A stretch of DNA of 64,000 bases, from positions 144,221 to 208,220 of the forward strand of contig CACIXU010000002.1 in NCBI GenBank assembly GCA_902590705.1, given 5' to 3'. Of this stretch, positions 46,036 through 55,343 are shown one piece after another (the stretch's first letter is position 1; every line of letters starts with the position of its first letter). This DNA is from an uncultured Bacteroidota bacterium. GTDB taxonomy: Bacteria; Bacteroidota; Bacteroidia; Flavobacteriales; Flavobacteriaceae. The notes under the pieces are model-generated. The model ran no database searches, was not told where the DNA came from, and saw nothing but the letters and a program-made list of their open reading frames with translations. A program made the position numbers and the translations under genes.

Positions 46036-47373
46036 TTATTTTAAATATTTTTTTAATTCAAAAATTAAAAAACTGCCTGTGAACAAAGTAGCTAAAAATT
46101 CTGCAACTGGAAAAGCCAACCAAACACCATCTATTCCCATAAATTTTGGAAAAAAGTACAAAAGTGGAATGAAGAAAAACCCCTGTCTTGTTAGTGTTAA
46201 AAGTAAAGCAGGGATCGCCTTTCCAATAGCTTGGTAATAGGCTGCGCCGATGAATTGTACCCCAACAACTGGCGTAGCTGCAAAAACCCATCTAATCGCA
46301 GTGGGTGCTTTTTCTAAAACTATCAAATTGTCTGTAAAAATAATTGCAATTGAATTTGAGAAAAAGTAAATAAGTAAAAAAACCAATGTAGCAAACCCAG
46401 AGGCATAAATTAATGCCGTTCGTATTACTTCTTCCACCCTTTTTTTATAATTTGCTCCATAATTATATGCTGCAATAGGAATAAAACCTTGGGTAATCCC
46501 TAAAATCGGGAAAAGGGAGAACATTAGTAACCTGCTAATTATCGCATAAACTGCTATAACAGACTCACCTCCTAAATTAAAAAGAATATTATTTACTAGA
46601 AGAACAGATAAACTAACGACACTTTGCCTTGCAAGAGTAACAAAACCAAGTGCTCCGATTTCTTTAGTTATACTTAAATCTAATTTTAAATCGTCCAAAT
46701 TTAGGTGGAGCTCAGAATGTTTAGATCTAAAAAAAGAAAAAATATAGACAGCGCAAACAAGATAGGAAAGAGATGTTGCCAATGCAGCTCCATACATACC
46801 AAGATCAAGTACATAAATAAATAGATAGTCCATTAATAAATTTGAAATCGATGGAAGTAGCATTGCATACATTGCATTTTTAGGTTTGCCTTCCGCTCGA
46901 ATTACATTATTTCCCATCATACAATATCCAAGAACAGGAACACCGTAAAGTACTATTTTGTAATAAATTTTTGAAGTTTCAAAAAGTTGACCTTTTCCAC
47001 CAAATACAGGGATGATGATATCTATAAAACTTAACCCCAATATCACAAAAATTATCGTTAGCAAAAATGTCAAAACGATCTGATTACCGAATGTTTTGGT
47101 TGCACGATTAAGGTCTTTCTGACCAAGTGCTCTTGAGATAATTGAACCGCCAGCAATACCGATTGCCATCCCTAGTGCAGCGATAAAAAAAGAAACAGGT
47201 AAGACTACATTTATAGCAGCAATTGCATTTGCACCAATCCATTGTCCAACAAAAATTGTATCGATCAATATATTTAAAGACATAACTAGAATTCCAATTG
47301 ATGCTGGAACGGCTTGCTTAATAAGTAATTGAGGAATAGGTTCAGAACCAAATGATGCAGATCTATCTTTCAT
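46036..47373 (-). CDS. MATE family efflux transporter
   Basis: A 445-residue protein with 12 predicted membrane helices arranged as two MatE halves (about 15-175 and 235-400). MATE pumps expel organic cations or metabolites in exchange for Na+ or H+. Its start overlaps the hemH stop by 4 bp, so it is cotranslated with ferrochelatase; export of a porphyrin or heme-related compound is a hypothesis from this position only. Confidence 0.92.
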   Translation of the reverse strand: MKDRSASFGSEPIPQLLIKQAVPASIGILVMSLNILIDTIFVGQWIGANAIAAINVVLPVSFFIAALGMAIGIAGGSIISRALGQKDLNRATKTFGNQIVLTFLLTIIFVILGLSFIDIIIPVFGGKGQLFETSKIYYKIVLYGVPVLGYCMMGNNVIRAEGKPKNAMYAMLLPSISNLLMDYLFIYVLDLGMYGAALATSLSYLVCAVYIFSFFRSKHSELHLNLDDLKLDLSITKEIGALGFVTLARQSVVSLSVLLVNNILFNLGGESVIAVYAIISRLLMFSLFPILGITQGFIPIAAYNYGANYKKRVEEVIRTALIYASGFATLVFLLIYFFSNSIAIIFTDNLIVLEKAPTAIRWVFAATPVVGVQFIGAAYYQAIGKAIPALLLTLTRQGFFFIPLLYFFPKFMGIDGVWLAFPVAEFLATLFTGSFLIFELKKYLK

Positions 47374-48404
47374 AAGGTTTTAGCCGTTTCAGCCAAAGCC
47401 CACTGGTCAATCCACCTACTCAAAACATTTACCCAATCTGGGCGGTCATTTATACAGGGAATAACGTAAAGTTTTTTTCCCCCTTTTTCTTCAAAATCTT
47501 CCGCAGCCTCCATCCCTATTTCTTCCAATGTTTCAAGGCAATCTGAAACAAACGCAGGTGTGGCAATCGCCATTTTCTTTACTCCTTTTTTAGCAAATTT
47601 TGCAACTGTTTGGTCAGTATATGGCTTTAACCAAGGATCAAGACCTAATCGAGATTGAAAACTCGTAGAGAAGGTCCCTTCTTTTAATTCAAGATATTCT
47701 GCTACTTGCCGAGTGGTTTCATAACATTGATGGCGATAGCAATATTTGTGGGCCTTAGATGAAGTTTGGCAACAACTTTTATCGATTTTACAATGAGATT
47801 TAGTTACATCAGATTTTCTAATGTGTCGTTCTGGTATACCATGATAAGAGAATAAAAGATGTTCCCATTCTTTATCTTTTAGGTTTTCTTGAATGCTTTC
47901 TGAAAGCACCCTAATATAGTCTGGATGATTGTAAAATGGAGGTAAAACAGTAAAAGATACATCTGGGTGGTTTTGTGATCGAACTTCTTCAGCTAGGACC
48001 AAAATAGTTTCTGTAGTTGCCATTGCAAATTGAGGGTATAAAGGAATTAATATGATTTCATTTACGCCTTGATTCACCAAATTTTTTATTCCCACTTCAA
48101 TTGAAGGATTTCCATATCGCATTGCTAGTTCAACGGGAATTGAAATCTTTTTTTGAACAGATTTTTGAAGTCTTTTGGAAAGAACAATAAGAGGAGATCC
48201 CTCTTCCCACCAAATTTTTTTATAGGCTTTTGCTGATTTCTTTGGGCGGGTATTAAGAATGATGCCTTTAACCAAAAAAGTTCTAAGAACCTTGGAAATA
48301 TCAATGACTCTTTCATCCATCAAAAACTCACCCAAATATCGTTTTACATCTCTAGGATCTGGACTATCAGGAGACCCTAAATTGATCAACAATGCTCCTT
48401 TCAT
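47370..48404 (-). CDS. hemH: Ferrochelatase
   Basis: A 344-residue enzyme inserting Fe(II) into protoporphyrin IX. The catalytic histidine lies in LLFSYHGIPERHI and the conserved C-terminal acidic motif in DCLETLEEI. A Cys cluster (KSHCKIDKSCCQ, then YCYRHQCY) is present in the mid-region as in many bacterial forms, some of which bind a [2Fe-2S] cluster. The gene lies 10 bp behind the AraC-type regulator and overlaps the MATE gene by 4 bp. Confidence 0.96.
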   Translation of the reverse strand: MKGALLINLGSPDSPDPRDVKRYLGEFLMDERVIDISKVLRTFLVKGIILNTRPKKSAKAYKKIWWEEGSPLIVLSKRLQKSVQKKISIPVELAMRYGNPSIEVGIKNLVNQGVNEIILIPLYPQFAMATTETILVLAEEVRSQNHPDVSFTVLPPFYNHPDYIRVLSESIQENLKDKEWEHLLFSYHGIPERHIRKSDVTKSHCKIDKSCCQTSSKAHKYCYRHQCYETTRQVAEYLELKEGTFSTSFQSRLGLDPWLKPYTDQTVAKFAKKGVKKMAIATPAFVSDCLETLEEIGMEAAEDFEEKGGKKLYVIPCINDRPDWVNVLSRWIDQWALAETAKTL

Positions 48405-48414
48405 TTTTATTTTT

Positions 48415-49272
48415 TTACGAAGATACTGACATTAAATATTTTTTGGGAGTCGTCCCAAATTTCTTTTTAAAAGCCGAAATAAAATGACTTGAAGTACTGT
48501 AACCAAGCTTAATGCTAATCTCGTTTATGTTATATTGTTTTGTATCCAGCATACTTCTGGCCTCGTTCATTTTAAAATCAAGTAGATAGCCGAAAACTGT
48601 ATCGCCATATATCTGTTTAAAACCTTCTTTTAGTTTTTTTACATTTAAACCTATTTCGCTTGCCAAACCCTGAAGGGTTGGAGGCTCGGTCATTTGGTTC
48701 AAAATGATCTCCTTGGCTTTTCTTATTTTTCTAACGTTTTCCTCATCTACTAAAAATGGGCATTGTTCAACATCGGTATCTTCATTTTTATTAAAAAATA
48801 GACTCAATAATTCATAAACCTTTCCTTTAAAGTAGAGTGGCTTTATGCTATCGTGAATCTTAGCCTCTAATATTTGACTCAAAACTACACTCATTGCTGG
48901 TGTAATATTTCTAGTGTCATAGTATTTTTTAGTATTATTATCAGGACTTAAAAAATGTATATGGTCAGCATCTTCAGAAAAAAGCCCATGGAATTTTTTT
49001 ATAGAAATCACCAAGCTAATTACAGATGAATAGTTAGAAAGTTTTAAGTCAATTGGAAGAGGCTTTGAAGGATTATATAGCAGGTTAACAGTTTTTGGCA
49101 TTAACGGAAGTTGATATGTGCCTTCATTGAACTCTAAGTAACCAGAGCCTTTTTGGCAAAAATGAAATTGAATGAATTCTTGACTAACTGCTTCCTGGAA
49201 CTTCAGCGTATTTTCATTTTCATTAACGAATCTAATTATATAAAAGCCGTTTTCAATTATTGTTTTATCCAT
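48415..49272 (-). CDS. AraC family transcriptional regulator (PchR-like)
   Basis: A 285-residue regulator with a cupin-like sensing N-terminus (1-150) and a C-terminal AraC DNA-binding domain (about 185-282) with two helix-turn-helix units (LQGLASEIGLNVKKLKEGFKQ and INEISIKLGYSTSSHFISAFK). The DNA-binding part resembles PchR, a siderophore-responsive activator. Its position as the first gene of the hemH operon, divergent from hemA, makes it the likely controller of heme synthesis. Two near-identical 20-bp sites lie in the intergenic region. Confidence 0.92.
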   Translation of the reverse strand: MDKTIIENGFYIIRFVNENENTLKFQEAVSQEFIQFHFCQKGSGYLEFNEGTYQLPLMPKTVNLLYNPSKPLPIDLKLSNYSSVISLVISIKKFHGLFSEDADHIHFLSPDNNTKKYYDTRNITPAMSVVLSQILEAKIHDSIKPLYFKGKVYELLSLFFNKNEDTDVEQCPFLVDEENVRKIRKAKEIILNQMTEPPTLQGLASEIGLNVKKLKEGFKQIYGDTVFGYLLDFKMNEARSMLDTKQYNINEISIKLGYSTSSHFISAFKKKFGTTPKKYLMSVSS

Positions 49273-49276
49273 AGTA

Positions 49277-49296
49277 CTTTTATCGTTGTTTTATAA
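49277..49296. promoter_or_regulatory. Operator-like 20-mer, copy 1
   Basis: This site reads CTTTTATCGTTGTTTTATAA and matches copy 2 at 49411-49430 in 18 of 20 positions, same orientation, 134 bp apart. It ends 4 bp before the regulator start codon on the minus strand, so binding here would block or tune expression of the regulator operon. Confidence 0.55.
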
Positions 49297-49342
49297 AATT
49301 ATTATTTAGAAAGAGTCTAAATTAAGTAATTATACTTATATT

Positions 49343-49350
49343 CAAAATTA
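49343..49350 (-). promoter_or_regulatory. Candidate -7 box for the regulator-hemH operon
   Basis: On the minus strand this reads TAATTTTG, matching TAnnTTTG, about 70 bp upstream of the regulator ATG. Copy 1 of the 20-mer would then lie in the 5' leader. No -33 match at good spacing. Confidence 0.3.
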
Positions 49351-49410
49351 TTATATTCAAAGGGATTATTAAAAAAATAATTCAAAAAACTTCATTAGTT
49401 GTTTATAGTT

Positions 49411-49430
49411 CTTTTAACGTTGTTTTTTAA
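49411..49430. promoter_or_regulatory. Operator-like 20-mer, copy 2
   Basis: This site reads CTTTTAACGTTGTTTTTTAA, an 18/20 match to copy 1 at 49277-49296. It covers the TTG at 49420-49422 that serves as the -33 element of the hemA promoter, so a bound activator would sit where AraC proteins contact RNA polymerase. Confidence 0.55.
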
Positions 49431-49451
49431 TCATTCTTCTATTTAAATTTG
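49420..49451 (+). promoter_or_regulatory. hemA operon promoter
   Basis: TTG at 49420-49422 and TAAATTTG at 49444-49451 are separated by 21 bp, a good fit to Bacteroidota -33/-7 elements. Transcription would start near 49457, giving a leader of about 17 nt before the TTG start codon of hemA. Confidence 0.55.
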
Positions 49452-49473
49452 TTCAAAAATTCATAAATAACTT

Positions 49474-50670
49474 TTGAGGAATATTATTAGATACTATGTT
49501 GTTGGGTTAAGTTATAAAAATGCAGATTTATTAACCCGTGGGAAGTTTAGTCTTAGTAAATCTCAAATATCACTTTTATTGCAGCAGGCTAAGTCAGATG
49601 GGTTGAACGAATTGATGGTTATTTCTACTTGTAATCGTACAGAACTTTACGGAATTGTGGAGGATCCTCAAATACTAATTGATTATTTGTGTAAATTTTC
49701 CAAGGGAATGCTAGCTCAATTTAAACAAAAGGGATATGTGCTTAGTGAGCAGCAAGCAATCAATCACGTATTCAAAGTAGGCTGTGGCTTAGATAGCCAA
49801 ATTATTGGAGATTTTGAAATTATTGGACAGCTCAAAAAAAGTTTTTACAATTCAAAAAAGTACGATATCGTAAATGGCTTTTCAGAGCGATTAGTCAATT
49901 CTGTAATACAAGCCAGTAAAAGAATTAAGACTGAGACCAAGTTGTCCTCTGGAGCTACATCTGTATCTTTTGCCTCAGTTCATTATATTCTTGAAAACGT
50001 AAAAGATGTCAAAAACAAAAGTATTTTGCTTTTTGGAACAGGAAAAATTGGTAGAAACACCTGCGAAAATCTAATCAAGCATACCCAAAATGATCACATT
50101 ACTCTTATCAACCGATCGGAGGAAAGTGCAAAAAAAGTTGCAGGAAAATTTAATTTAGTGGTCAAAAGCTTCAAAGATCTCAATCAAGAAATTATTAAAT
50201 CTGATATTGTCATCGTCGCAACAGGAGCAGATGATATTACCGTAGATCAATCCATTATTGCAAATGATAAGCCACTACTTATTTTGGATTTATCCATTCC
50301 TTCAAACGTTGATTCCCATCTTAAAAATCTAGACAATGTGACATTAGTTAATTTGGATGAACTTTCTCAACTTACTAATGCTGCGCTAAATAAGCGAAAA
50401 CAATACATTCCTGAGGCAAATACGATTTTAAACGAAATTCAAAATGATTTCTTAAAGTGGATAGCTCATAGGAAATTTGCCCCTACTTTAAAAGCCTTAA
50501 AACAAACATTATTAAATGGTCAATTAAGTAAGAAAGATGAGGCTCAAGAGTTTTCGCAAATCGTTTACAAGCTTACTGGTAAAGTCGCTAATTATCTCAA
50601 AGAAAACCCATCCAAAGCCGATCAAACCTTAGAGCTGATTCAGCAGGTTTATCAATTGGATGCCGAGTAA
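49474..50670 (+). CDS. hemA: Glutamyl-tRNA reductase
   Basis: A 398-residue enzyme making glutamate-1-semialdehyde, the first committed step of C5 heme synthesis. The catalytic cysteine is C53 in ISTCNRTELYG and the NADPH fold shows LLFGTGKIGRNT. The start is a TTG: an in-frame stop lies directly before it and no ATG or GTG is available ahead of the conserved YYVVGLSY core. It opens the rightward operon hemA-C-D-E-F-B. Confidence 0.95.
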   Translation: MRNIIRYYVVGLSYKNADLLTRGKFSLSKSQISLLLQQAKSDGLNELMVISTCNRTELYGIVEDPQILIDYLCKFSKGMLAQFKQKGYVLSEQQAINHVFKVGCGLDSQIIGDFEIIGQLKKSFYNSKKYDIVNGFSERLVNSVIQASKRIKTETKLSSGATSVSFASVHYILENVKDVKNKSILLFGTGKIGRNTCENLIKHTQNDHITLINRSEESAKKVAGKFNLVVKSFKDLNQEIIKSDIVIVATGADDITVDQSIIANDKPLLILDLSIPSNVDSHLKNLDNVTLVNLDELSQLTNAALNKRKQYIPEANTILNEIQNDFLKWIAHRKFAPTLKALKQTLLNGQLSKKDEAQEFSQIVYKLTGKVANYLKENPSKADQTLELIQQVYQLDAE

Positions 50671-50671
50671 G

Positions 50672-51583
50672 ATGCCAACTAACACCCTTCGCATTGGTAC
50701 CCGCGAAAGTGAACTTGCACGTCAGCAAGCGCATGAGGTAAAAGATATTTTAGAAACTAAAAATTTTTTAACGGAACTGGTTCCAATAAAAAGCGATGGA
50801 GATATGGATTTAACTAAACCCATATATAGCCTTGGAATCCAGGGAGTTTTTACCAAGACATTAGATATAGCCCTTTTGGAAAATCAAATAGACATTGCGG
50901 TACACAGTCTTAAAGACGTGCCTACCCAATTACCGCAGGGTTTAATTTTAGGGGCTGTGTTAAAAAGGAATAGTGCTAGAGATGTATTGGTTTATAAAGA
51001 AAAGCTAACCATGAATGCTCCTGCAACTATTGCTACAGGTAGTTTGAGAAGAAAAGCCCAATGGTTAAATCATTATCCCAACCATAAAATAGTAAATCTA
51101 AGGGGCAATGTCAATACCCGAATGGATAAATTAAAAAATTCTGATTGGCAAGGGGCTATTTTTGCCAAGGCTGGTCTCAAACGTGTTGCACTTTTGGGTT
51201 CACAATTTCAAGAATTAAACTGGATGATTCCCGCCCCTGCTCAGGGTGCTATTGGGATAATATGTCGCACTGATCAAGTTAGAATTCTTAATACAGTTAA
51301 ATCCATTAATGATCAAGCCTCGGGAGTTTGTGTAAAAATTGAAAGGGAATTCTTAAGACTATTGGAAGGAGGCTGCACTGCGCCAATTGGTGCTTTCGCT
51401 CAAATTGATGGAGATAAAATCTTATTTGAAGGAGGTGTTTTCTCCCTTGATGGAAAGAAGGCTATTACTATTAAACATCAAGGAAGAGTTTCTAAAGCTA
51501 ACCTTATCGCTAGAAAAGCAGTGAAAGAAATTTTGTCAAAAGGAGGAGATCGATTAATGGAAACCATAAGACAAGAATTATGA
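50672..51583 (+). CDS. hemC: Porphobilinogen deaminase (hydroxymethylbilane synthase)
   Basis: A 303-residue enzyme joining four porphobilinogen units. The dipyrromethane cofactor is held by C235 (LEGGCTAPIGA) and the N-terminus shows LRIGTRESELA. An ATG 12 bp upstream, overlapping hemA, is also in frame; the ATG just after the hemA stop gives the usual length. It overlaps hemD by 4 bp. Confidence 0.95.
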   Translation: MPTNTLRIGTRESELARQQAHEVKDILETKNFLTELVPIKSDGDMDLTKPIYSLGIQGVFTKTLDIALLENQIDIAVHSLKDVPTQLPQGLILGAVLKRNSARDVLVYKEKLTMNAPATIATGSLRRKAQWLNHYPNHKIVNLRGNVNTRMDKLKNSDWQGAIFAKAGLKRVALLGSQFQELNWMIPAPAQGAIGIICRTDQVRILNTVKSINDQASGVCVKIEREFLRLLEGGCTAPIGAFAQIDGDKILFEGGVFSLDGKKAITIKHQGRVSKANLIARKAVKEILSKGGDRLMETIRQEL

Positions 51584-52245
51584 CACGATTACTTTCAACT
51601 AAAATACTATCTCAAGGATTCAAAGACCGGCTATTAAAGCATTCCTTTAGTCTTGTCGAAAAGTCATTCATTAAAATTAGTCCAATACAAAACTTAAAGT
51701 TGTCCGATTCTAATCAAGCAATTATTTTTTCAAGTCAAAATGCGGTTAAAATCGCTTTGGATAACTCAGAAATTAAATCATTAGTTGATCAAAAGCCAAT
51801 TTATTGTATTGGAAAAAAGACGGCATTACTTTTAAATAAAAATGGGCAAAAAGTGGTCAAAATTGCTCAAAATTCATCAGATTTAGCTCTTTTTATACAA
51901 AAAAACCATAAAAATGAATCATTTTCTTTCTTTTGTGGAAAATCAAGAGTTAACGATTTAGAGCATGTTTTATCGGTAAATGAGATTCCAATTCAGCCAG
52001 TTGAAATTTATGAAACCCTTCCCCACCCTCATATTGTAAAAGGCCATTTTGAGGGGACAATATTTTTTAGTCCGAGTGGGGTAAAAGGTTATGCAATTCA
52101 TAATAGCTTTGAAGACACCCATTGTTTTTGTCTGGGTTCAACCACCGCAAAAGCTGTTCGTAAATTCACTACTAAACTTACGATTGCAAAAACCCCTGAT
52201 GAGCTGCAATTGTTTTATTCAATTACAAAACACTTTAATCAATAA
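51580..52245 (+). CDS. hemD: Uroporphyrinogen-III synthase
   Basis: A 221-residue protein. This family is poorly conserved in sequence, but the pattern [10 protein letters not shown] near residue 47, YCIGKKTA, and [10 protein letters not shown] late in the chain are typical, and the position between hemC and hemE (ATGA overlap with hemC, 2 bp to hemE) leaves little doubt. It closes and inverts ring D of hydroxymethylbilane. Confidence 0.9.
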   Translation: MTRLLSTKILSQGFKDRLLKHSFSLVEKSFIKISPIQNLKLSDSNQAIIFSSQNAVKIALDNSEIKSLVDQKPIYCIGKKTALLLNKNGQKVVKIAQNSSDLALFIQKNHKNESFSFFCGKSRVNDLEHVLSVNEIPIQPVEIYETLPHPHIVKGHFEGTIFFSPSGVKGYAIHNSFEDTHCFCLGSTTAKAVRKFTTKLTIAKTPDELQLFYSITKHFNQ

Positions 52246-52247
52246 GC

Positions 52248-53270
52248 ATGGATAATAATTTAATTTTAGAGGCCCTTAAAGGATCTCCCGTCGAACGGCC
52301 GCCTGTTTGGATGATGCGACAAGCTGGAAGATACCTCCCCGATTTTATGAAGCTTAAAAAAAAGTACGATTTCTTTACGCGCTGTCAGACTCCTGAGCTG
52401 GCTACTGAAATTACCCTCATGCCCATAGAACAAATAGGGGTTGATGCAGCTATAATTTTCAGCGATATATTGGTGGTATTACAAGCTATGAATATTGAGG
52501 TTGAAATGCGTGATGGAACTGGTCCCTACCTTCCAAATCCCATAAAAGATAGAGCTAGCCTTGATCAGTCAATAATTCCCGATGTTCATGAACACTTGGG
52601 TTATGTATTTGAATCGGTAAAGATGATTAAGAAAGAACTTAGTAGCAGAATTCCTTTAATAGGATTTGCTGGAGCACCATGGACTTTGCTATGCTATGCT
52701 GTACAAGGTCAAGGGTCTAAAAATTTTGATCGTGCCAAAGCTTTTTGTTATTTGCATCCTGAACTTGCGAAGGAATTACTCCAAAAAATTACAACAACTA
52801 CTATTGCTTACTTGAGAGAGAAAGTAAAAGCTGGGGCAGATGTAATTCAATTATTTGATTCGTGGGGAGGTTTATTGACTCCTGTTGACTATCAAGTTTT
52901 TTCATGGCCTTATTTACAACAAATCATTGATGCATTGAGTGATTCGGTTCCAGTAATTATCTTTGGAAAAGGCTGTTGGTTTGCCCTTCAAGAAATGGGA
53001 AAATCTGGGGCTGCAGCTTTGGGGATTGACTGGACGTGTTCAGCTAGAAATGCTCGATACCTTTCTGGAGGCGAAATTACTTTACAAGGCAATTTTGATC
53101 CATCAAAATTACTTTCGCCCATACCAGAGATCAAAGTCCAAGTTAAACAAATGATTAATGAATTTGGAAAGGATCGTTACATCGTAAATCTTGGTCATGG
53201 TATTCTCCCAAATATTCCTGTTGACCACGCGAGGGCTTTTGTTGATGCAGTGAAAGAATATCAATCCTAA
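52248..53270 (+). CDS. hemE: Uroporphyrinogen decarboxylase
   Basis: A 340-residue enzyme making coproporphyrinogen III. Signature segments are [15 protein letters not shown] near the N-terminus, [12 protein letters not shown] in the middle and [20 protein letters not shown] near the C-terminus. It lies 2 bp after hemD and 13 bp before hemF. Confidence 0.97.
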   Translation: MDNNLILEALKGSPVERPPVWMMRQAGRYLPDFMKLKKKYDFFTRCQTPELATEITLMPIEQIGVDAAIIFSDILVVLQAMNIEVEMRDGTGPYLPNPIKDRASLDQSIIPDVHEHLGYVFESVKMIKKELSSRIPLIGFAGAPWTLLCYAVQGQGSKNFDRAKAFCYLHPELAKELLQKITTTTIAYLREKVKAGADVIQLFDSWGGLLTPVDYQVFSWPYLQQIIDALSDSVPVIIFGKGCWFALQEMGKSGAAALGIDWTCSARNARYLSGGEITLQGNFDPSKLLSPIPEIKVQVKQMINEFGKDRYIVNLGHGILPNIPVDHARAFVDAVKEYQS

Positions 53271-53283
53271 AGACTTAACTACC

Positions 53284-54186
53284 ATGAGAGATAGATTTAA
53301 TCGCTATATCGAAAAGCTTCAGGACAAAATCACAAGTAAATTGACTGATTTAGATAGTGTTGCAATGTTTAAAGAAGATGTTTGGGAACGAAAAGGCGGA
53401 GGTGGTGGGCGAACTCGAGTAATTGAGAATGGAGCAGTTTTTGAAAAAGCAGGCGTAAATATTTCAGCGGTTCACGGTAAGTTGCCTGAAAGCATGAAAA
53501 ATTTTTTTAAGGCGAAAACAGGACAGTTTTTTGCTTGTGGTTTAAGTCTTGTGATCCATCCAAAAAATCCTTTTGTACCAACAGTTCATGCAAATTGGAG
53601 GTATTTTGAACTTTACAATTCTAAGGGAGAAATCCAAGACCAATGGTTTGGAGGAGGTCAGGATTTGACACCATATTACTTAATTGAGGAGGACGCCCGC
53701 CATTTTCACCAAGTCTGTAAAAAAGCTTGCGACCTTTTCGACAAAGACTTTTATGTTCAATACAAAAAAAAATGTGATGAATATTTTTGGAATACCCATC
53801 GTAATGAAGCTCGTGGAGTAGGGGGTTTGTTTTTTGATTATCTACGACCTAACGAAAAATTTAATATTGAAAACTGGTATGATTTTGTAACCGAAGTTGG
53901 TGATCATTTTTTAGAAGCTTATATACCTATAGTTAATAAAAGAAAAAATACAGATTTTTCAGCTTCACAAAGAGCTTGGCAGGAGATCCGTCGTGGCCGT
54001 TATGTAGAGTTTAACTTAATTCACGATAAAGGAACTATGTTTGGATTAAAAACTAATGGCAGAATTGAAAGTATTTTAATGAGCTTACCCCCAAGAGTTC
54101 AATGGCATTACAACCATCGAACTAGAACTAATAGCCCAGAGGAGGAATTAATTACAGTTCTAAAAAATCCACGGAAGTGGGTTTAA
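53284..54186 (+). CDS. hemF: Oxygen-dependent coproporphyrinogen-III oxidase
   Basis: A 300-residue aerobic enzyme making protoporphyrinogen IX. Family segments include GGGGRTRV, HANWRYFEL, WFGGGQDLTPYY, NEARGVGGLFFD and RRGRYVEFNLIHDKGT. Use of the oxygen-dependent enzyme fits an aerobic organism; HemN is not encoded here. It lies 29 bp before hemB. Confidence 0.97.
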   Translation: MRDRFNRYIEKLQDKITSKLTDLDSVAMFKEDVWERKGGGGGRTRVIENGAVFEKAGVNISAVHGKLPESMKNFFKAKTGQFFACGLSLVIHPKNPFVPTVHANWRYFELYNSKGEIQDQWFGGGQDLTPYYLIEEDARHFHQVCKKACDLFDKDFYVQYKKKCDEYFWNTHRNEARGVGGLFFDYLRPNEKFNIENWYDFVTEVGDHFLEAYIPIVNKRKNTDFSASQRAWQEIRRGRYVEFNLIHDKGTMFGLKTNGRIESILMSLPPRVQWHYNHRTRTNSPEEELITVLKNPRKWV

Positions 54187-54215
54187 ATAAATATAAATTG
54201 ACTAAATAAATATGT

Positions 54216-55184
54216 ATGCTAAAACGAAATAGAAGATTGAGACAAAGCCCTTCAATTAGAGCTTTAGTAAGTGAAAATCAATTGTCAATTAATGATCTTA
54301 TGTTGCCTTTATTCGTTTGCGAAGGTACTCAGGTGAAGGAATCTATTGACGCTATGCCGGGATGCTTCAGAATGAGTTTGGACTTATTGAAAGAAGAGGT
54401 GAAAAACATTTGGAGTTTGGGTATTAAAGCTGTACTGATTTTTGTTAAGGTTTTAGACAATTTAAAAGATAATCGAGGAACCGAAGCAATAAATCCTGAG
54501 GGTTTGATGCAGAGGGCAGTAATGGAAATCAAATCAACTGTTCCCGAAATGGTTGTAATGACAGATGTTGCACTAGATCCTTATTCCTCCTTCGGGCATG
54601 ATGGAATTGTAGAGAATAATAATATTCTTAATGATTCAACTATTGAAATTTTAGCTAAAATGGCATTGAGTCATGCACATGCAGGAGCTGACTTTGTGGC
54701 ACCGAGCGATATGATGGATGGAAGAGTATTAAGTATAAGAACAACTTTGGAAGAGGCGGGTCTTCACAATATCGGTATAATGAGCTATGGCGTGAAATAT
54801 GCCTCATCATTATATGGTCCTTTTCGTGAGGCTTTAGATTCTTCGCCAGGTTTTGGGGATAAACAAACCTATCAAATGGACTTTGCAAATCGATTGGAGG
54901 CAATTACTGAAACAACAAGAGATATTGATGAGGGAGCTGATATTATAATGGTAAAACCAGGAATAGTATATCTAGATATTCTACGTGAGATAAGAGATAA
55001 TGTAAAGGTTCCAATTGCTGTTTATCAGGTGAGTGGAGAATACGCAATGTTAAAGGCAGCTGCCGAAAAGGGTTGGGTGGACCATGATACTGTTATGATA
55101 GAACAGTTATTGGCTTTTAAAAGAGCAGGAGCTAGTTTAATTACTACCTATCACGCTAAGGAAGTTGCCAAATTACTTTCTTAA
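54216..55184 (+). CDS. hemB: Delta-aminolevulinic acid dehydratase (porphobilinogen synthase)
   Basis: A 322-residue enzyme joining two aminolevulinate molecules. The Schiff-base lysines are K194 (SYGVKYASS) and K247 (MVKPGIVYLD). The metal loop reads DVALDPYSSFGHDG, with Asp and Ala where zinc enzymes have cysteines, so it should be of the magnesium-type, zinc-independent class. It is the last gene of the hem operon. Confidence 0.96.
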   Translation: MLKRNRRLRQSPSIRALVSENQLSINDLMLPLFVCEGTQVKESIDAMPGCFRMSLDLLKEEVKNIWSLGIKAVLIFVKVLDNLKDNRGTEAINPEGLMQRAVMEIKSTVPEMVVMTDVALDPYSSFGHDGIVENNNILNDSTIEILAKMALSHAHAGADFVAPSDMMDGRVLSIRTTLEEAGLHNIGIMSYGVKYASSLYGPFREALDSSPGFGDKQTYQMDFANRLEAITETTRDIDEGADIIMVKPGIVYLDILREIRDNVKVPIAVYQVSGEYAMLKAAAEKGWVDHDTVMIEQLLAFKRAGASLITTYHAKEVAKLLS

Positions 55185-55343
55185 CCTTTTAAAATGAGTT
55201 ACATAAATTTTAATATCATATAACCTATTAATTGGTTGTCAAAGACTTATGTTTATGTATTAGAGAAGAATAGTCATTGAGGAGCTATTTTTCAGTACGA
55301 AAGTTCCCAAAAATAAATTAGTGTATTTTAGTAAATAAAAACC

